Positions 40,501 through 52,700 of a stretch of 64,000 nucleotides of DNA are shown here, one piece after another. This stretch comes from Monarcha castaneiventris obscurior (taxonomy: Eukaryota > Chordata > Aves > Passeriformes > Monarchidae), in NCBI GenBank assembly GCA_026261815.1, contig JAMPIT010000484.1:11134501-11198500 (forward strand). Direction: 5' to 3'. The first letter of the stretch is position 1. Each line of letters begins with the position of its first letter. A program made the position numbers and the translations under genes. The notes beneath the pieces were generated by a model. That model worked only from the letters and a program-made list of their open reading frames with translations. It was not told the DNA's origin and ran no database searches.

Positions 40501-41264
40501 CTGCTACTCCAGTTTATTGCATGTTGGCCAACTGTTTACCCAACTGAGATCCAAGTGCTGCTCTTGACAGTGTAATTGCTTTAGCCTCATTAATATTAAA
40601 GAATTATAGAAAATATTTTTTCTTGTGCAGCTGTTAGTGCATGTGGAACAATAAGTTATATAACACTACTGGCAAATACAAATATAATTTAGACACTATA
40701 TATGCTCATGGTAAAAAGGCAACATTAAAGGTCCACTTACTGTGCTAAGGCCAATTAAAAAGACCAGAAAAATTGTTGAAACCCATTCTAAGAAAGCATT
40801 CATGAAAATTACAACTCTAATTTGAAACTAACAGGGATGAAATTTAGACTGTTTACCTTTTTTTTCCCTGGACAATGAAAACTTTAGAAGTGGCGCCGTT
40901 CTTCTTACTCCCATGTACCAGCCCAATGCTGCAGTGTGTAGGTTAAACACACTGGGTCAAAGCTGGAACAGGTTAAACATGTTCCATTGCTATTTTGAAA
41001 ACCCTAGTAAATATTCCTATTTAATATTAACTTTTTAAGTCCCTCTCTTCTTCCTCATCCTTTCACACAAGATCTATCAACTTTACACTAAACTCTGTCA
41101 AGCTTGGCACAGAAAGAGAGGATGCCAGCTTACACCTCCTCAGCCTCCTCAGTACCTGACAGGAGGTAACTTCACACTCTGTTTACAGGAACATCCAGAA
41201 GCTACACACAAAATGTTATGAAATGCAGCTGGAACTGCTGAAAAGAACAAAAATGGCTCCTTAC

Positions 41265-41335
41265 TTTATCTGCTCCTCTGCCTTGGTGGCTGCCTCGTGG
41301 TATTGCTCCGATGTCAGCTTGTAGATCTCTGCATT
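41265..41335 (-). CDS. CHCHD6: CHCHD6 (MIC25) internal exon B, helical linker before CHCH
   Basis: This exon has 71 nt: 23 codons plus two bases of a split lysine codon, so it begins in phase 0 and ends in phase 2. The acceptor is TTTGTTTCAG|AAT after a pyrimidine-rich stretch, and the donor is ATAAA|GTAAGG. The peptide begins NAEIYKLTSEQYHEAATK and ends EEQI. It matches the MIC25 segment I recall as NAEMYKLSSEQFHEAASK, which directly follows the residues of exon A, so order and frame agree with the family. It is the amphipathic helical link between the coiled coil and the CHCH domain. It sits 20,108 bp downstream of exon A and 15,537 bp upstream of exon C. It would also align to MIC19, but less well. 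The exon is too short to stand out as an open frame and was found from its translation and splice sites. Confidence 0.93.
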
Positions 41336-42062
41336 CTGAAACAAAGAATAGAATGCTCAGCTCTAAAAATTAAAGGCATCTCAGATCATATCTTGTCACA
41401 AAGTCATCTTCTATAATTAATAACAATTTCCAACAACAAACAGAATATTCAGTTTAAAGAACACCAGAAATGCTTAAGAGTCAGTTTTATTTTCAGCAAA
41501 ATGCATCAAGGCCACAACATATCCTTCATTCCAAGCTTCACCTTTGTGAAGGGAAAGAGGGGGAAAAGGTCACTACCAACCACTCATGAGTTTTGATTAT
41601 TCCATGTAACCACAAAAACAAGGTGTTTCCAGCACAGAGTTATTTTCAGTTTGGTCGTGTTTTGTTCTCTTCTTTCATTAATTGCTGTGAAGGATCTTGT
41701 AAGTTACTGACATGCAAGTATCAAAATTGGCTGCTAGCACTGGAAAATCCATTTTACATTTCAGTGCTTCTACTTATGTTACTTATTCTTTAAAAGAAAA
41801 TTATGCAGCCTGTTTCCCTTTTAACAACATAGGGAGGCGTATCAGGTATCAGTTAAGGCGCTGCCAAACAGAGTCTTAAGTGTCTGGCTGCAGGGCTTAA
41901 GAGGTTTGCATTAAATTCTCCTGAACTTGCACAGAAAGAGTTTTCGCTCAAAACTGCTCAGTCGCTAAATCTGGAGGATGAATTCCTCCTCTGGCTGCAT
42001 TGAGGAGCCTCCCAGGCACAATCAGCAGGAGGCAATGGCTGCACTCCCCCAGCAACTGCACT

Positions 42063-42115
42063 ACAAGATCTTGTGCCGCCAAACCGCTGATAAAGCGGCT
42101 TCAGGGAAAGCCGCT
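42063..42115. other. Palindrome plus two mutually exclusive GC-rich hairpins
   Basis: A perfect 12-bp palindrome ACAAGATCTTGT (42063-42074) is followed by two overlapping hairpins. The first pairs CCGCT (42084-42088) with AGCGG (42094-42098) around a 5-base loop. The second pairs AGCGGCTT (42094-42101) with AAGCCGCT (42108-42115) around a 6-base loop. AGCGG is shared, so only one can form at a time. CpG density is high for this window. No known RNA family is recognised. Confidence 0.5.
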
Positions 42116-42419
42116 GGACTCCATTGGCAGCTGCCTCGCTCAGAGCTCATCTGCAAGGCTCTTACTCTGAAAAGGCACAAGCAGAAAATATGCAATAATC
42201 AATCAGAAACAGTGACAAAATGGTACTGAAAGCAAGGACAGCTATTCATCTAGGACCGGTTCGAGCTGCTATCTCGTCTCTCCCCAAATTTGGTCATTTT
42301 ATATAGAATACTATTCTTGCCCTTCTTCATTTATTTTCCCATAAATGCAGCTGTGGTCCTGCGCATGATGAGCCGACACATACTGTTCAGTGGTTGGAAA
42401 AAGGAAAGGACAGATATAA

Positions 42420-42596
42420 CTCAAGTTCTATTAGTGGTTCTGCCACTTGTGCAATCTTGGGCAAGTCACCGTTTTCCATCTGCAAGTGAGGGATAACAGC
42501 TGCCTGTATCTCTGAAGTTGTGTGAAGCTCAGCTAATTGGAAGGTTTATAAAGGTTTTCAGAGCCTGGGCTTCAAGGTGCTATATTTAAGCATTTT
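42420..42596 (+). mobile_element. MIR/CORE-SINE-like fossil, plus orientation
   Basis: The block holds the ordered MIR signature TTCTGCCACTTG, then TCTTGGGCAAGTCACC, then TTTTCCATCTGCAAG, then GGGATAACAGCTGCCT. It is followed by a tail with TTGTGTGAAGCTCAGC and a GTGCTATATTTAAGCA-like end, which resembles amniote MIR relatives. The match is spread with many substitutions and indels, so this is an old insertion. It interrupts nothing and lies in the intron between exons A and B. Subfamily is not determined. Confidence 0.72.
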
Positions 42597-45500
42597 ATCT
42601 CTGGAGCCTGAATTTATGTTACATACCAAAAAAACCACAGAACAGATTTTGCTTTTTCAAACTTTGACCTAGGAGACAGATTTAAACTGAGAAATCATGG
42701 AGGACTAAACATTTCAAAATGCATTTTACCGGCAAATTATCATTAATGTTTTTGTTTACTTACTTGTTACAGAGTGGTCAAACTTCAATGCTATTAAATC
42801 AATTTTTCTCCTTCCTGTATTGAAAAGTTCAGCTTTTAATGGTGCCTTTTTCTCTGGCCTGTAAACAGACCTCATGACTTACAGCTCCCTGCTGTTACTT
42901 ATTCACACATGAAACCACAAGACCTGTGCTTCATTAATTAAATTTGCCATTAAAAATTAAATAATGTGAATAAGTAGATGTAAGCGTTATCTCCATTGGG
43001 CTTCAAAGGTCTCACCGTTTCTCCAATTACTACCCAAGCAATTTTCATATTTCATACTGTCTGATTTCTCAAAGGGACTGGATCTGAGAGATCAAAATGA
43101 GAGAAACTGGGAAAAAGAGAAAGCAAGGTAGCAAAATTAAACATTTTTCAGGCAATAGGAAGTAGCCCCGTCAGATAGTATTAGCCTGCAGCACTCTGCA
43201 GTGAAACAGCAGCGGGAGAGGAAAACAGGAACAAATATGTTGTACGTGCGACCCAGCATGAGGTCGCGTTTAACCCACCTAAAGAAAGGAAGGATAGCCA
43301 ACAGAATCACCTGCTGGATGTACTGTCGATAAAAGTGGTTGTGGCACAACCTTACCCAGTTTATTAGAGAGAGTTCAACTGCCCAGCACTTCAGTCAGGC
43401 TCATCTCCAACAACACCAACTACGGACACGGACAAGAATAGCTGGGAAAGGAACCCAGGCTTTTGTTCTGGAGTCTGAAGCTGCTAAAAGCAGGCAAGTG
43501 AGAACCTGAACAGAGAGGCAACAATCTCAGTGAGGGAAAGGAGGAAAAACTTGGCCTCAAAGCAACCACCAGGCACATGGCACCACGCAAAGATTGCAGA
43601 GGGGCACAGAACACCTTCAACCTGCAGATAAAGCTGCTGAGTTTTAAAAATGAAAAGAAAACATCTTTGCACGTGATCCAACTGGGCCTCTTGCTGTTGG
43701 TTCAGACCTCTCTCCTTCAAAACCCCTAAAATCCAATGAAACAATATTTCTAATGCTATGAAGCAGTACCTTTAAATGCTTCCCCAAGTAATAAAAACAG
43801 GGGGTGATCACTTAAATGTGAGTTTGTTCAACAAGCAGACTTTTCAAATATGTTTTCCTTGGCCTTTAGACCCTTTCCAAACTTGGGAAAGTCACATTCT
43901 CTTTTGTCCTAAACATTAAATGAGCAACAAATGGGCTAAATGGGCAAGAGAAGGGCCCTTTCAGCATGGGCACAGTCACAGCAGGTTCTGTGATCTGGGG
44001 CTTCTACTAACAAAGAATAATTTTCCAAATATTCTTGTCTGTAGTACTTCAGACACAAGATCTGCTTCATTTTCAGCAGTTAACCCACCATGCTATGGCA
44101 GGAGAGAACATTCCAGTGGCCTAGAACATTCCAGGGATTTATAATATGGTTGCAAACAAGGAGCTAAGGCAGGAACCATCTCAGCACTTCCCCCAACTTC
44201 AACAGGGTCACCTCCATACAAGGGCTATTCAGCAGGATCAAGGTGTGGTATTTGCACTTGAAACAAAGTTTGAGCTGCCTGTAGTCTCAGGGAAGTCCTT
44301 AATCTTCATAAAACGATATTCAGTGGTACAGTAGAAGAGAACATTCCACACAAAATTACAAGACATGAACGCTGCTTTTAATTTACTTTCACAATATTTG
44401 ATGCTTGAGATAAAATGGCAGCTCACAAAGAAAAAGTTGAACATAAGACCTCAACTATTATTAAATAAAGCTCCTGGCAGTCTTAGTTGCAGAAATAAGT
44501 TTAAAAACATGACCAAAGGACACCATAAGGGCTCAAATAACAAAAGACACAGAAAGAATGAATGAACCACCTAAAATGTTTCACTTCTCTCAATAAAGCT
44601 GAGCCTTAGGGGAGTCAACTTCAGAACATCAGAGCTTTGTCATATGGGGAGAAAGCTCTCCAGAGAGGACAAACAAACTAAGCAAAGAAATATTAGTTTG
44701 AAAGATTTTTCTCTGCTATTAAATGATGGTTCGTAGCAAATAATAAAAACACCAAGAAGTTGTAAAAATACATAACCAGAGCCTAAAGTGCAACAGAACC
44801 ACTTTACCCTGCTGTTTTTCTACAACAGATTTGCTGCTATACTCTTGCTCTCCACTCTTCCAAAACACCCTTGTGCTAAAAATTCCCTTCCAAAGGAAAT
44901 CAATTTTAAAACTTAGAGCTAAATTTGGAGTAATTTTAATTCAGCATTCCTCCTTGGCTGCAAACATGCAGAGAAACTCCAACACTCACACTACTACACC
45001 TCACTACACTGCCCAGGCCCTTTCCAGAACATACAGCAAAGAAAGTAAGAAAACATTATAACAGAAGACTGTGTTCTCAGGGTTATTTCAGGAGGGAAAG
45101 TAATTGAAGCATAAAGAGAAACCCTGCCAGCTCATTCTCACATTGACATTAAACCGCACTCCTTACAACTTCAGTGAAACATGTGCTACTTGTGGTAACA
45201 TGTAAAACAGAAAACCAAGCAAAACAAGCATGAGGAACTAGAAATTAATCAGATTTTAGGTGGAATTACTTGTGAACATCAAGCTGCAGCATTAAAAACC
45301 TGACACTGGGACAAAGATTTCTTCATCAAGTTCAGTCTGGGTCAATAGATCGGAAGGTGTCCTGATTTACAACCAACAAACCCAACCACCATCACCACAG
45401 CTATCTTAAGGTATTTTGACACCTCAGAGTATAGAAGCTTGTCAGTGGTCACAGTGTTTAGAGATACAAAGAGGATTAACAGCTGTTGAAATGCTGCCAG

Positions 45501-48500
45501 CCTAGATGAATGCCAGTGATAGCTCTGATGAAACGGAGCAGGGCAGCAGAGGCCTTAACAAATGCTGCAGACGACAGCCGGGGGATTAGATGGTACAATC
45601 TGCCTCGCACCTGACAGACGTGTTGCTTCAATCCCTTCTCCTGACATCCATGCTCACCAGCTTCCAGAAAAATGCCCTTTGCAAGCCCATCTCAAATGCA
45701 AAAGAGCACGAGAGGCAGCACTGTGAGTGGGGCAATACACGGTGTGGCACCACAAATTTGTGAGAGAAACACGTAAGGAAAGCAAAGATTACTCCTTACA
45801 AATCACATGTCAGCTGGGAGACACTCAAATTCCTCCTTCCAGCTGCTTCTGAAGCCAGAAATAAGACCTCACACCATCCTGAGAAGCAGCACAACTGTGG
45901 CCTGCCTGCACACTCTTGGGGATAGACAACACACACATGCCCTGGATGCAGCTGCTGCCATGAGGACTCCGGGAAGAGAAGCATTGGTCAGTGTCAGCTT
46001 TGGGAGCCACCTCTGCTCCCAGCAGTGCCTCAGGGAAGCAAAGGTACACCCAGGTTCCCCACACCACACCGGGTCGCTGGCTCACACGCTCTGTAGGTCA
46101 GGCTGTTCATTCTCACCACTCAGAAGTCTCATGCAAATGGCTCCTAACAGATTTGAAAAATTACCCCATGTACCTGCATCCCTCCCACAGGTACAGAGGC
46201 AGATGAGCCGAACCAATCTGTTCACTGGATGACCCTACGGATGTGTTAAAATCAACCCACACAATCAATCACTGCTATCAGCTTTGGTCCAAAACAGGGA
46301 GTTTGGGAAATTCAGAATACGCTGCAAGAAACAATCTCTTCACCTCCTGAGCTCGCTCCTCTGGAGCTCCTGCTCAGCCCATTTGCTGGTATCAGCCAGT
46401 AGTTAGCTCAAAGAGATCATACACATTTCCTCCTTCCCATCAAGTGCACATACAAATAAAAGCCAATTAACAAGGAAGAGAAACATGCCTATAGAGCATA
46501 TCACTAGAGCACAGAAGTTAAGGGTTAAACTGCTTTTTTGAAAATTCATATGCTTTTTTTCTCAAAAGGTAACAGAGAAAAGATGCAAGGAACTACAAAC
46601 AGCTTGCTGATACAGAAAAAAAAGATTTTTTTCAGCCAAAGCCAACTTCTAAACACAGCTCTGTTGTTTGCTGTTCATGTGTGGGTTCATCCACTCCTCC
46701 CGCTGAGACCAATAATGAAATGAGAGCATTGAATTTGTGTCATTCTATTCTTTCCTTCGGCAATAAGCTGTGAGATCATAAATTTTGGATTAAGATTCAG
46801 AGAAAGCATAAAGAGAGCAGTGTCCACAGTAAGAACACAGGCAAGTTAAACTAGTCAGGAGCAGAAGTACATTCCTCTTTGAACAGATCTTCTCATGTCT
46901 GAAATATTATCCTGAGTTGAAAGCAAAATATTAATTCTGTAGCATATCTAGAAAGCTTCTCAAAGATAAAATCCCACAGAACACCTATCTCCACAAAGCT
47001 TGAGGAAGGCAGAGCTGGGGAGAAGGAACATGGCTGGGTTTACCCTGCGGATAACAAACTAGGTACAAAAAGGTTAAGCTACAGTCCCTAAAGCACATGG
47101 TGACTCAAATAAAAATACACATCCCAGGACTTCCTGGAACCAGGGTCCCACACCGAGATACTCCATCTGAGTGAAAATGGATTTACAGACCCAGACTGTG
47201 ATCCCACAACAGAGTCAGACTGTCTCAATGACGGTACCCTGGGAAGAGTCTAATTAAAACGGGTACCCCACAGCAAAATGGTATTAGGGACTTCCAAAAG
47301 CTTCAAGTGCCTCACTGGAAACATGCAGAAAAGCCTCATGTTATCTTCAAGTCAGAAAGGCAACCAGCAAAAAAGGAATTATTACTACAGAAGCAATTAA
47401 AAGGGGAAGAAGGAGAAAAGAGAAAGAAACACTGTGTTTATATGAGGTTGCTTTAACGCACACCTGTCTGTAAGACTACAAACAAAGCATTGCCAATTCT
47501 TTAAACAAACTCTGGAAAGTAAAAGCAGCTTCAAAGAGAAAGGCCATAAAATGCCAACAGGTAACTCAGGCTTTCTGACAAGGACAGCAACAGCATCGTG
47601 AAAAGCCCAGATTAACGCCAAAACTGCTGTAGGGGAGTATCACCCTGCTCTCCTCCTAGCTGGAAGTTTAGCTAAGGTGAGGAATTCACATTAAATGCCC
47701 GAATCGATTATACCTGACAAGTGCAGGTAAACAGGCTTCCCAGGCATTGATTAAACATCAAGAGTTTTCAGCACCTGCTTCAGAGAAGTCCCGCACTGGC
47801 TGACCTGTGTGGGTAACATGGTGCCCATGGCATTAAGGGCACAGCACCGCCTGCCAAATGCCAGCACCTGGGCTGGGCAGCTGCACAGCTCATCCTGCAG
47901 GGGTACCTGGGTCCTACCAGCAGATCCACCACACAACCAGGAAGAACTCCGTGCTCCCAGAATGTTGCCTCAAACAACAGGACATTGTCCATGAGAGAGC
48001 AATAGGAATGCAGAGAATCGATGCTAAGGGAAAGGGAGAAGAGAAAGAAGGAAATTGCCAGAATATCAGGAGTGCTAAGAAATGCAGGTGAAAGTTTCAC
48101 TCAAAGGCTGACCAGCATTTTCAAGGGGAAATAAAGAGGAAAAAAAAAACCCACTAAACAAAACTGGCAGCCATCAAGTACTTGTCATACAATAAAAAAG
48201 ATACTAAGCACATTCCCCTGTCAGGCCTGTCACAGGAGCTTATTTTGGGAAGGAAGGAAAGAACATTTTAACTAAGGTTTAATGCTGTCATGCCAAAGCT
48301 GGTACTTGACAGAGCCTCCAACAAAACTCCCACCACCTCGGACAGTCATACTGCAGCGAAAACTCCCATCCTTCTCTGCCGAGAATATCCCTAAGTCCCA
48401 TTTATAAACTGTAGCAGCTGGTCCAGTTACCAGTTCCTGTCCCAGTTAAAAAAAACCCACTAAGTTAAATTCATGACCCCATCCTTTTACCCAACAGGTA

Positions 48501-49711
48501 GCTAAGGAATGCAATACACTGAGTTCCCAGAGAAAGGCAGAATAAAGGAACCCAAGGCAAGCATGTGCAAGAGAACTGGAGAATACTGAAGAAAATGCAT
48601 CACATCCATACACTTGCATGGGTAAAGGAACTGCAAGGAAGAGAGTCACTATAAGAAACAAACAAAAAGACATTGAAAAACAGAAGTAAGCTAAAAGCCT
48701 GGAAGTTCCACCCCCTCCCAGGGTTTTTCCTCTACCCCCAACTACAAATTATTCTCCATGTGCAGTTTCCAGTAAATCAAGCTTTGCTAAATAACCCCGA
48801 CATGTGCAGGGCTGAGAACCAGCCAACAAGCAATGATGAGATGTCCCTGGAATGATTAAGGAAAACGCAGACATCTCTCAGGTTACAAGGAAGCCTGTTG
48901 TACTCTCCCCTTGGTGCATATGCAATGCTGCAAGCACTGTTCTGAAACCTCTGATATTCAAAGGCTCATTTGGTTGACAAGGAGCCTGTGGATTCGTGGA
49001 CAGATTGTCACACAAACTGTCAGGTTTTTAGAGAGACTATCAGACCTCTCTTTGCCTACGTTATGGAGCACATCAAAGACACAGAAGATGAACCAGACGC
49101 AGACTGCACAGATCTGACAGAATGGTGGGTGTACATATTCAGAATACTGTACTGCTGGGGGGGGAGAGGCTTAATGTGAATAATCAGGGGCTGAAAGTTC
49201 CAGAAATGTGACAGTTTTTGGCAGCGATTCCCATCTTTGCATTTATTTATCGAAGGGAGAAAAACTGCCATACTAGAGGCAAACTAGAGAGAGGAAGAAA
49301 AATTGTATCAGCAGCAATTTATTTTGCCACTGTACTTTTTCTTTATTACTATTACTCCCAGAGCATTTTCTGAAGATATTTGTATTTTCAGTCAAGGTTC
49401 TCTCACTGTGCTTGCAGGCTCTCTTCCCATTTTATCCAGTAGGAGAGGCTGGTTTAATGATTACAGCCAAAAAGACCGCTAGGACTTCACAGGTCACTGT
49501 ACACGGTTAATGACACAGACAACTCTGCACTTTCAGAAGTGCCTGCTGGCTCACGGCTCTGTCTGGAGATGCTCAGCAGCTCATTATTCAAAACTTCAAG
49601 CTCAACTTACGGGTAATCAGCACATCTGAAGAAATACACCATACCTGGACAACCAAAAAGTGAAGAGACAATAGCTATTATAGAAAATACTAACCTTAAG
49701 CATTAAGGTCT

Positions 49712-49795
49712 CACTTTTAAAATGGGGACAATGTTCACTTATCTTCCAGTGAGCTAGAAACCTCAGTTAATGAATACCTGGAAACAGTTCCCAGC
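49712..49795 (+). mobile_element. Possible MIR-like fossil, plus orientation
   Basis: CACTTTTAAAATGGGGACAA is followed by TTCACTTATCTTCCAGTGAG and then CTCAGTTAATGAATACCTGG. It resembles the MIR run CTGTAAAATGGGGATAATA..TACCTACCTCATAGGG..TTAAATGAGTTAATAC. Only one diagnostic stretch is clear, so the call is tentative. Confidence 0.38.
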
Positions 49796-52700
49796 TCCAC
49801 AGCTCAAAAATAGTATTACAAAGGATAACTTTATGTCGTACTCCTTAATTAGGGATTGTTGGACAAACCTTATAAAGCAACGATGTATTTTACAGATGGC
49901 AAAAGAAGTTATTAAGCTATTTCTAAAAAGAAATATTGATTATTATTTAGAAAGGAAAATAAAATATAAAACAAAACATTGATAACAAGAAAAAGAAAAT
50001 GGACGAACAGATTCCTTTGGCCTACCTTTACAATACCACTGTCACATAACCTCTAGTTCTCCCTGCAAGGCATCAGTTATTCCAGAAAAAGGAATACTAG
50101 TATCCTTTTATATGTATTTTGCTATTCAAAAGATTGAAATTCTCCACACAGCAAACAGAAAATAAACACAATGTTTATCCTAAGATAAAAATAAACCACA
50201 AGGAGGACAAAGAAGAAAGGATGGCAGAAGGGATAAGAAAGAAATCAGAAAATATTTGTAAGCAATTTCCTTTCCATCATTTGACAGGCTCATTCTCTCT
50301 GCTTTTAGCAATCTTCTCTTCCACCTGTTTTTTAATGCAGCTGTTCTGCCTCCTCTAAAGAGGCACTGAAGAGACACCTCTGCAGCTGGCAAAGAGGGAA
50401 GGCTCTAAAGAGAAGCCCAGAAGGACCACAGACCTCCAATCAATGGAGAGAGGCATTTTCACAGTGGGGCTATTGAGCCATAAATATTAACATGAAAACC
50501 AAACACCCACAGAGAGCAGGGGCAGCCACACAACTCCTTCATTCCCGTACTCCAGCAGAGACCACTCCGGACACAACCCTGGGCCAGGATGTCACCCGTG
50601 CCCTTACACAGCTTTTGGTCACCACCAGCTTAGTTATGGTACTTCCATTACAGAACCCAGGCAGAGGAAAGGCAGCAAGGCAGGTCTCACTTTTAACCCA
50701 TTCAACTATAATAGGAATAATTACTTATTCACATTCAACCTGAAAAATCTCACAACGCCTTGCTGCCAAGGCTTCTCAGGAACATAAATGGAGGAATGTC
50801 ATGGGCATGGTGTACCACACATCCATAGACACAAGCTAAATTTACTCAGAATTCAATCTCTAAACACAGTCTCTAACAGTAAGGGGCATTGCACGCAAGC
50901 AACAACAGACCTTGAACTTGGTACTAAATGAAGAGGAAATAAAGACAGGCTTAAAGTTCCAGGAGAAACATTTTGGTATAAGCATCCTAATTATCAGGGG
51001 TTTGTTGCTGTAGCTGATAAACTTTGTAACAAAAAGAGGCTTGGGAAACAGGGTTTGTTATAAGTGGATATTTTTTTCAGGCTCATGAAAAAAGAGTATC
51101 AGTATTTCACCTATATCTGGACAAGACCAAGCAAAAAATTCAAGCCCTTCAACTGAGGACAGCTTGAGCTCAGACAACAGGAACGCAAAGAAGGGACAGA
51201 ACTATGCTTTTGCTGGGGAACAACAGGAGAGAATAAAAGCAAACACCACAAACACTTCAGACCTGGAGCTAAATCCTCTCTCCACAGAACAAATGAACAC
51301 ACAAACTTAAAACCCAGCACTGTCCTGTTTTCAGCTGGCAAGGACAAATGCTGTGTGCGTCCCTGAGATGCTCTGTGCCTCTCACAGAAATCGACAGCTA
51401 GGACACTATTATGGGGAACTTTTTTCTGTTCTTCCTACAACAAACCCATGTCTCTAACTGAAGGAAGAGTTATCTCAGTGCCACACGAATGAGTGATTAG
51501 CCATCAGGCAGTAATGGCTTTTTGCTGCTGTGAACGGAAGCTGCATCTCAACAAATGACCTAAAGGTGAAAGGTCTCATACACTACATTTAATTCCCTAA
51601 ACAGCCAAAGGAAATGCTGTGGTATACATAACTATTATGAAAAATGAGGTTAAAAAAATGCATATACATGCTCAGACAGGCACACAATACAGCATTTTTA
51701 CACGCCCATATGAGTCGTCTTCTCTGATCAAGAACCACAGTCCAGCCAGTTCAAAGCTTGCTGCATGTCAGGGCAAATTAGATGATTTCTGTGTACCGTC
51801 CAGTACATCATGAGACATCTCTAGGGGAAAAAAAAGATCCACAACCCAGGCACTCCTCAATTGACCCAGGCGTGCAAGCTCAAAGCAACCTTGCAGCTTG
51901 AAATTATGAAAGAAGGAATTTGGCTCCTGTTCAGAAGAACGAGGAGGGAGAAGAAAGGAGAAGGAATTAAGCTGGTTTTCTTATTAAAAGACTTGAAATG
52001 CAATAATTGGGCAGGAAAAGAAAAGCTAGCTCTTCTCATAAAATAACCTAGTTATTACAAAGTCTTCTCAAACCAGAGGCTTAAAGCTTTATCTCAGCTG
52101 CCACATTTTCTTCTCCCATCTCTTGCTCCTCTGTGGCCTCTTGGAGATGGACACAGATTCAGCAGGCTCTCGGTGTGCCCTGGCTCTGTGGCCATTCCTC
52201 GCTGTTGCTGTCCCCTGTGCAGGCCAACATCTTTTACCTGCTGGCCACTCCTCTGCTGAACACCTACCAGGGCAACCTCTTCTCCACAATTGTCAGGGTT
52301 TGACTCCCAGACAGTTCTACTGCATATGAGATGCATGTTTACTATTTCTAACAAAAACAAAACAAAACTTAGCTGTTATGTACAATGGGGCTAAAATGCA
52401 AATGGGTGAGCCAGGAAATCTTCATTTGAGCAAAGGTGTTTAAGGGCAAACTGTGACTGGGATCATCCTTGGGGCAGCAGAATGTATGGGCACCAATTAA
52501 CCCCAAAACCAACCAAACAAAAACTCACCCCTCATCATCACAGGATCACATTCTGTGACAGGCAAAGCAAGTTTGCAGTGGCTGAAGACCTCACTGCAAG
52601 CCTGATGGTACGCATCTATTTAAAAACATTGAACATGTTATTTACAAGCTACTTCTGAGTCACCCTGGTCTCTGGGGAACGTGCATTATGTGTTCAAGAA

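Larger units (their letters stand above)
25728..41264 (-). other. CHCHD6 intron between exons B and C (15.5 kb)
   Basis: The intron is bounded by GTAAGG on the exon B side and TTTTCCCTGCAG on the exon C side, read on the minus strand. No further coding exon is expected here, because B and C join in frame and match consecutive residues of the family. Contents are simple A/C and (AAAT)n tracts at 32.1 and 37.5 kb, a G/T tract at 33.9 kb, a 17-18 bp tandem duplication at 30.5 kb, and AT-rich blocks with TAAT cores at 29.5, 34.8 and 40.4-40.7 kb. Open frames of 60-151 codons here are unconvincing. Confidence 0.85.

Noticed and set aside
45807..46232. 141-codon plus-strand frame in a GC-richer patch
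   Set aside because: Several frames on both strands are open over the same stretch, which points to few stop codons from GC content. No family is recognised.
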